Source of the DNA: Amia ocellicauda
Lineage: Eukaryota; Chordata; Actinopteri; Amiiformes; Amiidae
NCBI RefSeq assembly: GCF_036373705.1
Contig: NW_027102755.1
Span: 29,457 to 93,456 of the forward strand
DNA: 64,000 nt
Reading direction: 5' to 3'
Within the stretch, counting starts at the first letter, position 1. Each line of letters starts with the position of its first letter. Shown one piece after another: positions 10,633-20,565 of this stretch. A model generated the notes under the pieces. The model worked only from the letters and a program-made list of their open reading frames with translations, was not told where the DNA came from and did not search any database. The translations under genes and the position numbers were made by a program.

Positions 10633-10747
10633 TGTCAGAAGTGGGATTTGAACACACACCTCCATCAGGAGACCAGAAAACCCTTCTACACTCTTCAAGG
10701 GAACAACACCTTAAGTCTGGCAAATTAGACCACTCGGCCATTCTGAG
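10633..10747 (-). tRNA. tRNA-Leu (TAA) with intron, degraded (copy 1)
   Basis: On the minus strand, TCAGAATGGCCGAGTGGTCT, then the anticodon arm CCAGACTTAAG, an intron of about 31 nt, and the 3' exon TTCTGGTCTCC, a variable arm, and a T arm. This is the layout of the intron-containing vertebrate tRNA-Leu(CAA) family with anticodon changed to TAA. The D stem is disrupted (TTT where GGC is expected), the first acceptor pair is C-C, and in this copy the T arm carries ACACAC instead of CCCACG. Probably non-functional. Confidence 0.7.
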
Positions 10748-10849
10748 AGGATGTATACGTCCACCGGGAGATTATATACTGATCAAGAAAACTGCGGGAA
10801 CTCTTAAATCACACATCGGATCTCCGTGATCGAAGTCTAGGAAACCTCA

Positions 10850-11313
10850 AGATCTTCACCGTACATTGCATAATTCGTAACTCTCCCACCTCCATGCTTT
10901 TGAGACTGTACTGGGAGACACAGCAAACTTTCTTCAGACGGCACGTATGGATGTGCCATACTGGAGGAGCTGGACTACCTGTGCAACCTGAATGGGCTGC
11001 AGGGAGCGCCTCATAATACCAGTAGTGACAAGGACACTAGCAAAAGGCAAAACTAGAGAAGAATCAGTCAGGAAGGATAAGGAGAGAGCAATCGTCTGTG
11101 GCCACCACCTGCAAAACCATTCCCTTTTTGGGGTTGTCTTGCAGTTGCCTCTCTCCGGTGCACCTGCTGTCACTTTAATTTGCACCAAAAAAGGAGAGAG
11201 TGATTCACCACCGCTTTGGATTCTTAACTGTACAGATTGATATGCCTGAAGTGTAATTGACTTGGTGTTATGCTGTGATGATTACTTGTTCCCTTATTTT
11301 TTTGAGAGGTGTA
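10850..11313 (-). mobile_element. Tc1-like DD34E transposon fragment 2 (copy 1)
   Basis: A second, partly overlapping piece of the same family as 9265-9988, again minus-strand and again ending TTATTTTTTTGAGAGGTGTA. It keeps the stretch CTCCATGCTTTTGAGAC to GAGACACAGCAAACTTTC that fragment 1 lacks, and stops before the GPVLTAQHRAARL segment. Diagnostic differences from fragment 1 (for instance GGATTCTTAACTG against GGCTTCCTAACTG) identify its paralogue type. Confidence 0.7.
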
Positions 11314-12204
11314 TTATAGAAGATAGCCTTGAGAATGAGGCCACAGAATTGCGGGAATCCGTGACTTTCAACACTTATGCAACCGAGTCGAGGTGACCAA
11401 CAGCTTAGTGTCAGAAAATGAAAGAACACTTTTGCAATTCCTAGCATTGGTCATGCTATAAATCAGTCTGTCAGAAGTGGTATTTGAACCCACGCCTCCA
11501 TCAGGAGACCAGAAAACTCTTCTACACTCTTCGAGAAAACAACTGCATTTCCGTCCTTGCACTCTCTCATTAATCCAATCTTGCCCAGTCAGCGAGAGAA
11601 GCCATGTACATGCTTTGCCTTCCTCTCCCTCTCCCTTCACTGCCAGTTCAGCGATGACATCTCAGAACTCTCTCACAGCTGACTTCTATGACATCACAGA
11701 GTGCATCAATTCCGTGGCTTCTCATCTGTCGCCACACCGTCAGGGTTGACTTTCTCACTCACTATGCCAAGCTTTCTCGGAAACACTGGAATACGTGGAT
11801 GAGTTTGTACCACTTTTGGAGGTTTTGCCCACCTGGGGCGAGGCTGTGATCCAGCTGAAAAGCAATTCGGGCATGTGGGCAGCGAAAGATGTATCTGTGA
11901 TGAAGAGAAACCCAGGTCGATGATGTTTCCAATCAGCCCCATCGGTCCAGCCACAGACACACACACAGACAGCCACAAGCACAGACTGCCACAGACACAC
12001 AGACAGCCACAGATAGACAGACAAACACACAGACAGTGTGCCTGACAAAAACTTTCCCTCACAGTCAAGTCAACATGAGTCGTATTATCTAAAAGAAGAA
12101 CCCATCATTTCCTTTCATCTCTATATCAGAGAGAGCGATTAAAAAAACACATCTGTAAATGCTACTTGTACAAGCACGCTGAGATGCCCCATCATCAGTA
12201 GGCA
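11314..12204. other. tRNA-array spacer with a 3' half tRNA-Leu (11469-11537)
   Basis: The 11469-11537 segment is the 3' exon and part of the intron of the tRNA-Leu described above, minus strand, without a 5' exon. The following spacer, with CACAGACA-rich words near 11955-12040, is homologous to 33340-33565 and to 34850-35246, so a spacer-plus-tRNA unit has been multiplied here. No protein gene; the minus-strand frames through the CACAGA runs are low-complexity artefacts. Confidence 0.6.
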
Positions 12205-12295
12205 TGCTCTGTGGCGCAATGGATAGCGCGTTGGACTTTTAGTGAAAAGGGCAGTGGTCATTCAATGGTTGTGGGATCGAGTACCACCGGAGTCA
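12205..12295 (+). pseudogene. tRNA-Arg-derived gene with anticodon TTT and intron (copy 1)
   Basis: TGCTCTGTGGCGCAATGG, GGATAGCGCG, then GGACTTTTAG, an intron, TTCAATGGTT and a T arm. It is clearly a tRNA-Arg(TCT) relative (compare 33566-33656), but the anticodon is TTT (lysine), the first base is T, and the T arm has two substitutions (GGGATCGAG, TACC). Likely a pseudogene; if transcribed it would be an Arg-type tRNA body with a Lys anticodon. Confidence 0.7.
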
Positions 12296-12344
12296 GTGCT
12301 CACTTCATGACCCGGAGGCTTTTCTTACCATCTTCAAGCGCACT

Positions 12345-12640
12345 GCCCGGTGTTGCGACTGGCCGGAGTCGGAGTGGGCGGTACGCCTGGCTCCCCTGCC
12401 ACCCGAGTGCTTCGTCCCGAGGATGCCCTAGACTACAAAAGTCTGAGGGACAGTGTCCTGGACCGGGTCGGTCTGACGTCGGACGGCCAGCGCCGAAAGC
12501 TCAGAAGCCTCCGGTTCGAACCTGGCTCCCGGTGCCTGCCACCGCTGGCTCAAGCCACGGAAGTTGCCGACCTGGTGGCCTTGGAGCAGTTCATCTGCCA
12601 TCTCCCACGTCCAACCTGAAGGCTGGCACCAGGCTGGCAG
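12345..12640 (+). pseudogene. gag: gag capsid C-terminal (SCAN-like) fragment, Gmr1-like (copy 1)
   Basis: The frame 12350-12619 gives DYKSLRDSVLDRVGLTSDGQ, then RRKLRSLRF and EVADLVALEQFICHLP. This matches the pattern of gypsy capsid C-terminal domains, related to SCAN domains: a helical start, an arginine-rich R-x-F turn, then V-x-L-E-Q-x-x-x-x-L-P. It begins abruptly 50 bp after the tRNA-Arg relic and is separated from the gag start at 8742 by inserted sequence. No CCHC knuckle is seen downstream. Confidence 0.65.
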
Positions 12641-12745
12641 AGAACCATCATTGCCCGGGACGATGCCACCTTCTGATGCCCGACGGCGGGCACCCTCCCT
12701 TCCATTCCCAAGACCCCCTGTGACCCGACTGTCCTGGATACCAGC

Positions 12746-13955
12746 ATGTTGCCAAACACCACACCTAAACATGTTTCTCCCCTACCCACTTCCCCTTCTC
12801 GCCTTGCCTGTCCCAAAAACAAATCTGCCTCCTTAGCTCCTTCTTTTTCTCTCTCCCCCGGCAGTGTGTGGTCCCCTGGAAAAACCACGGTGACGTTGCG
12901 GGCAGCCTGGACATCGCCCGGCCGGGTGCTCGCTAGTGAAAACTATCTATCTAATATTAAGGATCATAGGCTCTCATCTGATTTGGCTGGGGCAGGTCAC
13001 CTGTGTCGTGACAAGACCTTAAGCCGGATAATGGACCGATTCTTCTGGCCAGGCATCAAAAAGGAGGTAGAAAGATGGTGTGCTGCCTGTCCGGAGTGCC
13101 AGAAGACCAATGCCAGTGCAGTACCGTGGGCTCCGCTGGTACCGCTGCCTCTCATGGAGATACCATTTGAGCGCATTGGGATGGATTTGATCGGTCCGTT
13201 GGAGAAAAGCTCCGCGGGGTATCAATTTGTGCTGGTCATAGTAGACTATGCCACTCGGTACCTGGAGGCAATTCGTCTACGGACAATGTCAGCGACTAGG
13301 ATCGCCGAGGAGCTGTTTAAGGTCTTCACTCGGGTGGGGATCCCAAAGGAAATCCTGACAGATCAGGGCTCTCCATTCATGTCACGCGTGATGCGAGACC
13401 TCTGTAGGCTGCTGGGGATAAAGTCCATCAGGACCTCAATCTATCATCCCCAGACAGACGCCCTAGTGGAGCTCTTTAATAAAACCCTAAAGAACATGAT
13501 CTGTAAGTTTGTGAGCACAGACGCTTGGGACTGGGACAAGTTATTGCCACCCCTGCTGTTCGCTGTACGCGAGGTGCCCCAGACGTCCACTGGCTTCTCT
13601 CCCTTCGAGCTGCTGTACGGGAGGCGGCTGAGGGGCATCCTCGACTTAATAAAGGAGGACTGGGAGGCGACCGCCCCCTCCCAGACCTCTATGGTACAGC
13701 ACATCCTGGACCTGAGAGATCGGCTATCGGCACTGGGGAAACTTGCACAGTTGCATCTCTTACAGGCCCAGGAGCGACAACAGCGCATGTACAACAGGAG
13801 AGCCCGGTTACGATCGTTCACCCAAGGACAAGGTACTGGTGTTATTCCCAAATTCAACATCTAAACTGCTGGCTAAGTGGCAGGGACCCTTTTTGGTCAC
13901 ACGCCGCTTAGGGGATGTTGATTATGAGGTGTGTCGCCCAGATCGTCGGAGGTAA
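12746..13955 (+). pseudogene. Integrase of Gmr1-like Ty3/gypsy element (copy 1)
   Basis: The frame 12746-13864 carries an HHCC zinc-binding domain (H-L-C-R-D-K-T ... WCAACPECQKT, residues about 88-122). The catalytic core follows, with GMDLIGPL (first Asp), LTDQGSPF (second Asp) and ALVELFNKTLKN (Glu in the expected place, DD35E spacing). A GPY/F-type tail, KWQGPFLVTRRLGDVDYEVC, follows in the next frame (13743-13955), so a frameshift lies near 13830 and a TAA ends it. The integrase precedes reverse transcriptase, the reverse of normal Ty3/gypsy order and characteristic of Gmr1-like elements. The long core frame contrasts with the damage on both sides. Confidence 0.88.
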
Positions 13956-13976
13956 AAGCAGATCTATCATCTGAAC

Positions 13977-14560
13977 ATGCTGAAGAAGTGGCGAGAGCAG
14001 GAAGCATTGGGTGCTTTTAGTTCCCCCCACAATAAAGAGTCTGAAGCCGCTGTTTCTGAGGTTCGCACTGAACTCAATTTAACAAACGCCCATTTAACAA
14101 ACGCCCAGAAACAGCACGTTTGCTCTTTATAGTGCCGCTTCCAGCATGTCTTTTCTCACCGACCCGTGCTCACACCTCTCATTGAACACCACATCCACAC
14201 AGCACTGGACCACTGCGTGCGTGTCAAACCCTATCGCACCCCCTATTACAAAAAGTAGGCTGTCAATGAAGAGGTGCAGAAGATGTTGGAGCTGGGAGTC
14301 ATTGAAAAGTCACAATCGGAATGGTGTAGCCCTATAGTCTTGGTGCCAAAGCCTGACGGCAGCACTAGATTCTGCGTTGATTATAGGGAGCTCAATGCAG
14401 TGTCTAGGTTTGATGCCTATCCGATGCCCCGTGTGGATGAGTTGCTGGATCGGCTGGGCGCTGCTCACGGAAAACCCGGGCAAGTGAACAGTTGGGAGGA
14501 GGGAGACCAAGTATCTGGGGTACCTCTTAGGAGGGGGGCAGGTACGGCCAGTCGTTGACA
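13977..14560 (+). pseudogene. Reverse transcriptase N-terminal part, catalytic core deleted (copy 1)
   Basis: The frame gives LNMLKKWREQEA, then HIHTALDHCVRVKPYRTPYY, EVQKMLELGVIEKSQSEWCS, PIVLVPKPDGSTRFCVDYRE and DAYPMPRVDELLDRLG, the fingers and first palm motifs of gypsy RT. It then jumps to GGGQVRPVVDKVTAI, so the palm segment with the Y-x-D-D catalytic aspartates is absent. Copy 1 has an additional TAG at 14130-14132 (TTA TAG; copy 2 reads TTA TTG) and a shared stop after YYKK. It cannot polymerise DNA. Confidence 0.85.
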
Positions 14561-14562
14561 AG

Positions 14563-14970
14563 GTGACCGCTATTGCCTCCTGTCCGCCTCCTAAGTCCAA
14601 AAAGGAAGTTCGGCAGTTTTTGGGGTTTTCCGGGTATTATCGCCAGTTTCTGCCGGACTTTGCCACCCTGGCTTACCCCCTGACCGAACTGATGCGAAAA
14701 GGTGCTCCAGATACGGTCCAGTGGACGGAGCAGTGCCAGGTGGCTTTCCAGGCAATTAAGGACCGCCTCTGCCAACACCCTTTTTTTAAATGCCTTGACT
14801 TCTCTCTCCCTTTCATTCTACAGACCGACGCCTGAGAAGTTGGAGTGGGCACGGTCCTGTCCCAGAGTGTTGGGGGTCAGGAACACCCCGTCCTCTATCT
14901 AAGCAAACAATTATCGCCCAGGAGCGTAAATATAGCACCATTGAAAAGGAGTGTCTCGCTATAAAGTGGG
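14563..14970 (+). pseudogene. RT connection and RNase H fragment, Gmr1-like (copy 1)
   Basis: PPPKSKKEVRQFLGFSGYYR is the conserved RT thumb/connection motif; then YPLTELMRKGAP, FILQTDA (first RNase H Asp) and, after a stop and frameshifts, ECLAIKWAV. It ends exactly where LTR sequence begins, the overlap GCTGTGCC being readable as either. The remainder of RNase H and the polypurine tract are deleted. Confidence 0.8.
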
Positions 14971-15223
14971 CTGTGCCCTGTTTATTTAATCCCTCTCCCT
15001 CCCCGACGGAAGCAGCTAACCGACAAGAAGGTGGACTGAGTCTATTACCCCTGTCTGCCCGGAGCACCCCGATTGTGGACACTTTTTGCTTTTGCTTTTG
15101 ATTTTGTTTTTGTTTTGTATCTCCGCCCTTTTTTGACATACCTGAACAAAATAAAGCCCGGACACAACCGAAACCGGAGACTCTCCCTCTCTCTCTCCCC
15201 GTTATTTGTGTCCGGCTTTCACA
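14970..15223 (+). mobile_element. Partial 3' LTR of Gmr1-like element (copy 1)
   Basis: Aligns with the downstream two thirds of the 5' LTR and the solo LTR: TTTATTTAATCCCTCTCC, the GCCCGGAGCACCC block, AATAAAGCCCGGACAC with the poly(A) signal, and terminal TTTCACA. The first part of U3 is missing. It differs from the 5' LTR at many sites, so the two LTRs may not derive from one insertion. Confidence 0.75.
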
Positions 15224-15582
15224 GTAGGCTATTCAAGAAGGGGGGCTCAAAGATGGCCAGATATAAATTTATCTATTTTATTTTATTTTATTTATTGTGC
15301 TTTGTTGGCACAGTGTTTAATGTTCAGTCTTAAATACATATTTTTTAATTGTAGTTTTGTAATTGATTTTGTCTTTGAAAAGCAAGACAAAATAATAAAA
15401 AGCACATTTTAGATTATTTAATTTATGCAATGGTGAAAAAATTGTCAAATTAACTGAAATGTAAAAAACAACAAACAAAAAAAACTATCAAAACAATCTG
15501 ATGCATTTAAAAGAACAATAACGGTCAATGCATTTGAAAAATAAAAAAAACATCAAAACATTCAAAAACAGTGAAACCAGTG
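15224..15582. other. No gene; AT-rich
   Basis: A-rich and T-rich runs, no domain or RNA signature. Confidence 0.5.
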
Positions 15583-15795
15583 CTATTTAGAAATAATTAA
15601 TACAATCATTTCCATAATTTCTTTACGTACTGTTGGAAATATACCACCTGGCCCAGGTGATTTGTTTGTTTTTAATTCTGCTAGTCCCTTTACTACCTCC
15701 TCCTCATTTATCCTGATCTCTCTTAGGGTTTGACTGGACTGGTTGTTAACCTGTGGCATGTTATCTGTTTTTTCTTTAGTAAAAACCTCAATATC
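15583..15795 (-). pseudogene. LINE reverse transcriptase fragment, CR1/L2-like (copy 1)
   Basis: Minus-strand frame with REIRINEEEVVKGLAELKTN followed by KSPGPGGIFPTVRKEIME. This is the fingers motif of non-LTR reverse transcriptases (N-K-S-P-G-P-D-G-x-x-P-x-x-x-K-E), with the usual Asp changed to Gly in copy 1. Only about 70 residues remain and a stop follows. The clade is inferred from the motif only. Confidence 0.7.
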
Positions 15796-17072
15796 GTCAG
15801 CTCAGCATACCTTAGTATAACTTAATATAAGCAACAGAGACGCTGCTCTGAAGGAGCGCAATAGTCTCTATAGCCACTCTGTCACAGCCACCTCAATAAA
15901 TACATCAATTCATTAATCACTGTATTGACTTCAACCATTTAAACACATGTAATGTTTTGCTTTATGCTAGGGGTGGCTAACCCTGGTCCTGGATTTGAGC
16001 CCCCACCTCCCCAGGGATCTGTATTGGCAAACTGCTGAGCTGATGATATTGACTGCAAAGGGGAATCTCTCTGGAATGGTCCATTATACAGGGGAGCTAA
16101 AGACCTCCAGGAAAGCACTAACCTGTGGCCCTGGGGCCCTGGGGTTTGTCTGCCTAACGCTCGTCCTCTGTTCTTTGGGTCTGCACTGGTTCTGGTCCTA
16201 TCTGATCAACCTGTTCTGAATAGGGCAGTGGTTCTCGACCTGCGGCCCGTCACACATGGAAGTGCGGCCCACGATATGACACCCACATTTAACACTACAA
16301 GCGCAGAGCCGGTCAATTTGACCGTTTTGGTTATTCAAATTTGAATTATACTGTGTTCCAAAATACACGGCGCATATACCCATTCGTGACTATTCCTAAC
16401 TATATGTATTAAACATGCCTACAGCGTTTTAGCTGCATAAACATGAACATAAATAAGTTATAAACACATTTACCTAGAATAGCCAAAATCGGGTTATTTT
16501 GACTGGTCATTTAAATACATAATAACTCAAATATAACACATAATCCTGCCTTCCCTTTACAATAGAGTCAGTCTGGCACTCAAGTGGTGATCTCTACCTG
16601 TCTACAATCTTTCATGTGCTTGAAAAACACATGCATTTGTACAGCATTACAGGTGTTTTCTTACAACTGTAGTAAGATTGAGTGGATACAGTGATTACCC
16701 GCAAATCAACATGGATTTGAAACGGAGATTGAAGAGAGCTCGTTTTGGAAATTGGACAAGTAAAATCATGTTCTGTGAAATTGCAGTGTCTCACCACACA
16801 ATAAGATGAGTTACAACAACCTCAACTTGAACAGAATTGTAAAACTTTAAATAACGTGCTCAGGTAACCACAAAACATATGTTCTATGAACGTTTTGTGT
16901 AATGCGCATGTGCCAAAACCATCACGTCATGATGACATACTACTTTACCGGAGTTTAAAATTTTTTTGTATTAATTAGCATGGGATAAAGTTGCTGATCA
17001 TGCAAGAAAAGATGAAGTAGCCCGCGTTTGAATGATTATAGATGGACTTTGTGGATTGCAAATAATGAAATT
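15796..17072. other. Non-coding repeat-rich stretch
   Basis: At 15969-16030 GGGTGGCTAACCCTGGTCCT is a word common at ends of fish hAT-type repeats, and at 16226-16260 CAGTGGTTCTCGACCTGCGG resembles a hAT terminal repeat. A weak counterpart (GACACCCA and GGCCCA words on the other strand) lies near 19405-19455. I could not establish a boundary or target duplication. No gene is recognised. Confidence 0.35.
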
Positions 17073-17104
17073 AATAGTCATTCTTCCTCAACTTTCATTA
17101 CTTA

Positions 17105-18587
17105 CAGTGGGGGAAAAAAGTATTTGATCCCCTGCTGATTTTGTACGTTTGCCCACTGACAAATAAATGATCAGTCTATAGTTTTAATGGTAGGTGTATT
17201 TTAGCAGTGAGAGACAGAATAACAACAAAAAAATCCAGAAAACAAAACCCTTGTTGGCAATCACAGAGGTCAGACGTTTCTTGTAGTTGGCCACCAGGTT
17301 TGCACACATCTCAGGAGGGATTTTGTCCACTCCTCTTTGCAGATCCTCTCCAAGTCATTAAGGTTTCGAGGCTGACGTTTGGCAACTCGAACCTTCAGCT
17401 CCCTCCACAGATTTTCTATGGGATTAAGGTCTGGAGACTGGCTAGGCCACTCCTTGACCTTAATGTGCTTCTTTTTGAGCCACTCCTGTGTGTTTTGGGT
17501 CATTGTCATGCTGGAATACCCATCCACGACCCATTTTCAATGCCCTGGCTGAGGGAAGGAGGTTCTCACCCAAGATTTGACGGTACATGGCCCCGTCCAT
17601 TATCCCTTTGATGCGGTGCAGTTGTCCTGTCCCCTTAGCAGAAAAACACCCCCAAAGCATAATGTTTCCACCTCCATGTTTGATGGTGGGGATGGTGTTC
17701 TTGAGGTCATAGGCAGCATTGCTCCTCCTCCAAACACGGCGAGTTGAGTTGATGCCAAAGAGCTCGATTTTGGTCTCATCTGACCACAACACTTTCACCC
17801 AGTTCTCCTCTGAATCATTCAGATGTTCATTGGCAAACTTTAGATGGGCCTGTACATGTGCTTTCTTGAGAAGGGGGATCTTGCGGGCGCTGCAGGATTT
17901 CAGTCCTTCATGGCGTAGTGTGTTACCAATTGTTTTCTTGGTGACTATGGTCCCAGCTGCCTTGAGATCATTAACAAGATCCTCCCGTGTAGTTCTGGGC
18001 TGATTCCTCACCGTTCTCATGATCATTGAAACTCCACGAGGTGAGATCTTGCATGGAGCCCCAGACCGAGGAAGACTGACAGTTATTTTGTGTTTCTTCC
18101 ATTTGCGAATAATCGCACCAACTGTTGTCACCTTCTCACCAAGCTGCTTGGCGATGGTCTTGTAGCCCATTCCAGCCTTGTGTAGGTCTACAATCTTGTC
18201 CCTGACATCCTTGGACAGCTCTTTGGTCTTTGCCATGGTGGAGAGTTTGGAATCTGATTGATTGATTGCTTCTGTGGACAGGTGTCTTTTATACAGGTAA
18301 CGAGCTGAGATTTAGGAGCGCTCCTAATGTCAGCTCATTACCTGTATAAAAGACACCTGGGAGCCAGAAATCTTGCTGATTGATAGGAGATCAAATACTT
18401 CTTTCCCTAATTAACATGCAAATCAATTTATAACTTTTTTGAAATGAGTTTTTCTGGATTTTTTTGTTGTTATTCTGTCTCTCACTGTTAAAATACACCT
18501 ACCATTAAAATTATAGACTGATCATTTCTTTGTCAGTGGGCAAACGTACAAAATCAGCAGGGGATCAAATACTTTTTTCCCTCACTG
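17105..18587 (-). mobile_element. Tc1-like DD34E transposon with 81-bp deletion (copy 1)
   Basis: Starts CAGTGGGGGAAAAAAGTATT and ends with the inverted CAAATACTTTTTTCCCTCACTG, flanked by TA on both sides. A subterminal hairpin (GTCTTTTATACAGGTAACGA and its complement) sits at about 18285-18360. The left end lacks 81 bp that copy 2 keeps (about 59055-59135), including the transposase C-terminus. A 30-bp sequence outside the left TA (17073-17102) recurs inverted outside the right TA (18590-18619), so the element sits at the centre of a palindrome. Confidence 0.92.
17270..18236 (-). pseudogene. Tc1-like transposase, frameshifted (copy 1)
   Basis: Starts at 18236 with [20 protein letters not shown]. 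An N-terminal paired-like DNA-binding region ([14 protein letters not shown], residues about 26-39) is followed by the catalytic core: [11 protein letters not shown] (Asp153) and QHDNDPKHT (Asp244) in the first frame (to 17460), then [11 protein letters not shown] with the catalytic Glu in the overlapping second frame (17270-17527). The frameshift falls just after PKHT and is shared with copy 2. All three DD34E residues are present, but no single frame encodes them. The enzyme would cut at TA sites. Confidence 0.92.
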
Positions 18588-18589
18588 TA

Positions 18590-19447
18590 AGTAATGAAAG
18601 TTGAGGAAGAATGAATATTTTGTCAATTAGACTTGGTTTATAGTTGTGAAAACTTGAAAAATTAAGTTCAATTAATATGTTTTTCAGTTGACTTAACTAA
18701 AAATTCTAAATGCTTATTAATTGATAGAGTACGTTGGCTCAATTTACTGCATGTTATTTCAACAGTGAGTGAACTTAACACTTCATGTTTGCTAAACTGA
18801 GTCAAAGCAACAAGATGACTTGACTAAGTCACGTTGCGTCAACAAATAATTTTTACAGTGTAGCGGTTACATTTATGATTTGAAGAAATGTGGCTTCATT
18901 TTTAGTAAGAGGCTCAACTGAGTGTAGGTCCTTGTTTTGTGAAAGTATGCCTCAAAGCTAACCATATTGTGACTGCAGTTCACCATTGGTCGTTTGAAAA
19001 TATCAAATAGCATGTGCTCTCTCTGGTTGGTTCCCTGACTAATTGAGGTAGAAAGCAGTCGTTTGCCCTCTAAAACATTTCTACTACTGCTTCTGTAGTC
19101 TCAACTGGGCTTTCCCAGTCAATGTTAGGAAATCTAAAACCCCATTATAACAGCCACTATAGCCCAATTGAAAAATCGTTTAAAGTGGTAATGTTATCTC
19201 TGAATAACTAGTTGTGTGCAAGTTTCTATCAGCTACTTTCAGAGAACAAAAGTAGTGAGGGAGTTCAAGGGTGACGATCTCGAGTCATTGTACATTTTCC
19301 CTGCATGCTTTGAAGACACGCGATACTTATACTACACAATACTTCAGGTCCAAGTTCAGAACCGGACAGCCGTCTTTAGACTCTTTAATAAAGGCAACCT
19401 AAATTAATCAGTGGGCCGTAAGTCTGGGTGTCAAATAAGCACCTGGG
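18590..19447. other. No gene; MITE-like AT-rich sequence
   Basis: The words CACGTTGCGTCAACAAATAA and TTTTTACAGTGTAG at about 18830-18860 resemble the end of a short inverted-repeat element common in fish, but I cannot pair it with a second end. The remainder is unassigned. Confidence 0.35.
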
Positions 19448-20500
19448 CCACAACAGGAGCGTAGCCATGGGTGGGCCTGGGTGGGCCTGGTTGGGCCATG
19501 GCCCACCTACTTACCTCTCAGGTCCACCCAATCAGAGAGTGTAAAATTTCTCCCGCGTGTTAAAAAAACATTATAAATACAAGATTCTGAAGCAATAACG
19601 TGTTTCGGAAAATCACAGGCTTTATTCCAAAGCATGGGGGCTGGTTCTTTTCAAGTCTAATGGTTACATTTTGGCTAAGTTATGCACAAGCAGGTTATAA
19701 CTGGCTGTGGTAAATGTTTTTTTACGTAGTGCATCACACCATGACAACTGAACAAATGTAGTTGTGAACGGAGTTCCTACAAATGGTGAAACAAAATTAT
19801 TTGTTGAATTATTTCAAAAGACGAGAAGAGAACTATCAGAACAGCACATTACACAACCTGATAAATCACCAACTGCATCGGAAGAAACCAATATAAGCAC
19901 TGCTTTGCATCCACAGGCCAGTGTTGAATTCGGTAAGGAAACATTTTACTGTCCCTCGGATTTATAAGGAATAGATGAGTCACCTACACGGCCAAAATTG
20001 CAGGCATTTGCTTTAATTTGTGTTAAATCCCAAAGTTTTTCATCACAGCGGTGGTATGAGAAGTATCGCTGGATGGAATACAGCATAGCCAGAAATGCAA
20101 TTATCTGTAGATATGCAGGCATTTGTTCTGATTCCCACACCGAAGAAACATTCACTAAAAATGGTTTTAAAGATTTTAAGCATTTGAATCAGAGCCGTTC
20201 AAAACATGAAGCAAGCAATTGGTACTGTCCATCCGAAGGTTACAGACAAAGCCACACAGAAACATTTTTAATCGGTTAAATCGGGATTCCAGGAAGGCTT
20301 ATTTGAGAGGAATTGTGATTAAAGCTGTGACTGACATTCTGATGTACTGCACAAAGCAGTGAATTCCAATCAGGGGTCTCAGAGAAGCTCTAAATAAAGG
20401 ACATTTCTCTGAGCTATTTAAAGTAAACATGATAGTGAAATACAAACCTGTGTTGAAGAACTCCGCAAAAATGCAACACTATGAGCCCTGATACTCCAAA
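19448..20500 (+). pseudogene. hAT transposase relic with TTF-type zinc finger, ZMYM-like (copy 1)
   Basis: The upstream end AGGAGCGTAGCCATGGGTGG with repeated GGGTGGGCCT is typical of one hAT group. The frame at 19764-19967 (N-terminal linker) and, after a stop, 19998-20279 gives QSFSSQRWYEKYRWMEYSIA, then TFTKNGFKDFKHLNQSRSKH: the TTF-type zinc finger (W-Y-x-x-Y-x-W-x-E-Y-S, F-x-x-x-G-F-x-x-W/F-K). Around 20300-20480 broken frames yield NKGHFSELFKVNMIVKYKPV, matching the start of the hAT transposase domain. No dimerisation domain is seen. Confidence 0.75.
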
Positions 20501-20565
20501 AGAGCTACTGCTTTACCATCACGCACACCTCATCACAGGGTACATTTCATGACCAGCATCAGTTC

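Noticed and set aside
11895..11960. GTGATGA box suggesting a C/D snoRNA.
   Set aside because: No D box (CTGA) with a closing stem at a suitable distance, and the related spacer copy at 35190 lacks the C-box form.
11706..12068. Minus-strand frames rich in Cys, Val and Leu that look like a membrane protein.
   Set aside because: They translate the CACAGACA-rich tRNA-array spacer; homologous spacer at 33250-33400 does not keep the frame.
13444..13860. 138-codon minus-strand frame seen in three copies.
   Set aside because: Shadow of the integrase reading frame on the opposite strand.
16226..19455. A 3.2-kb hAT element with the Tc1-like transposon nested inside.
   Set aside because: Only weak subterminal similarity between the ends and no 8-bp target duplication.
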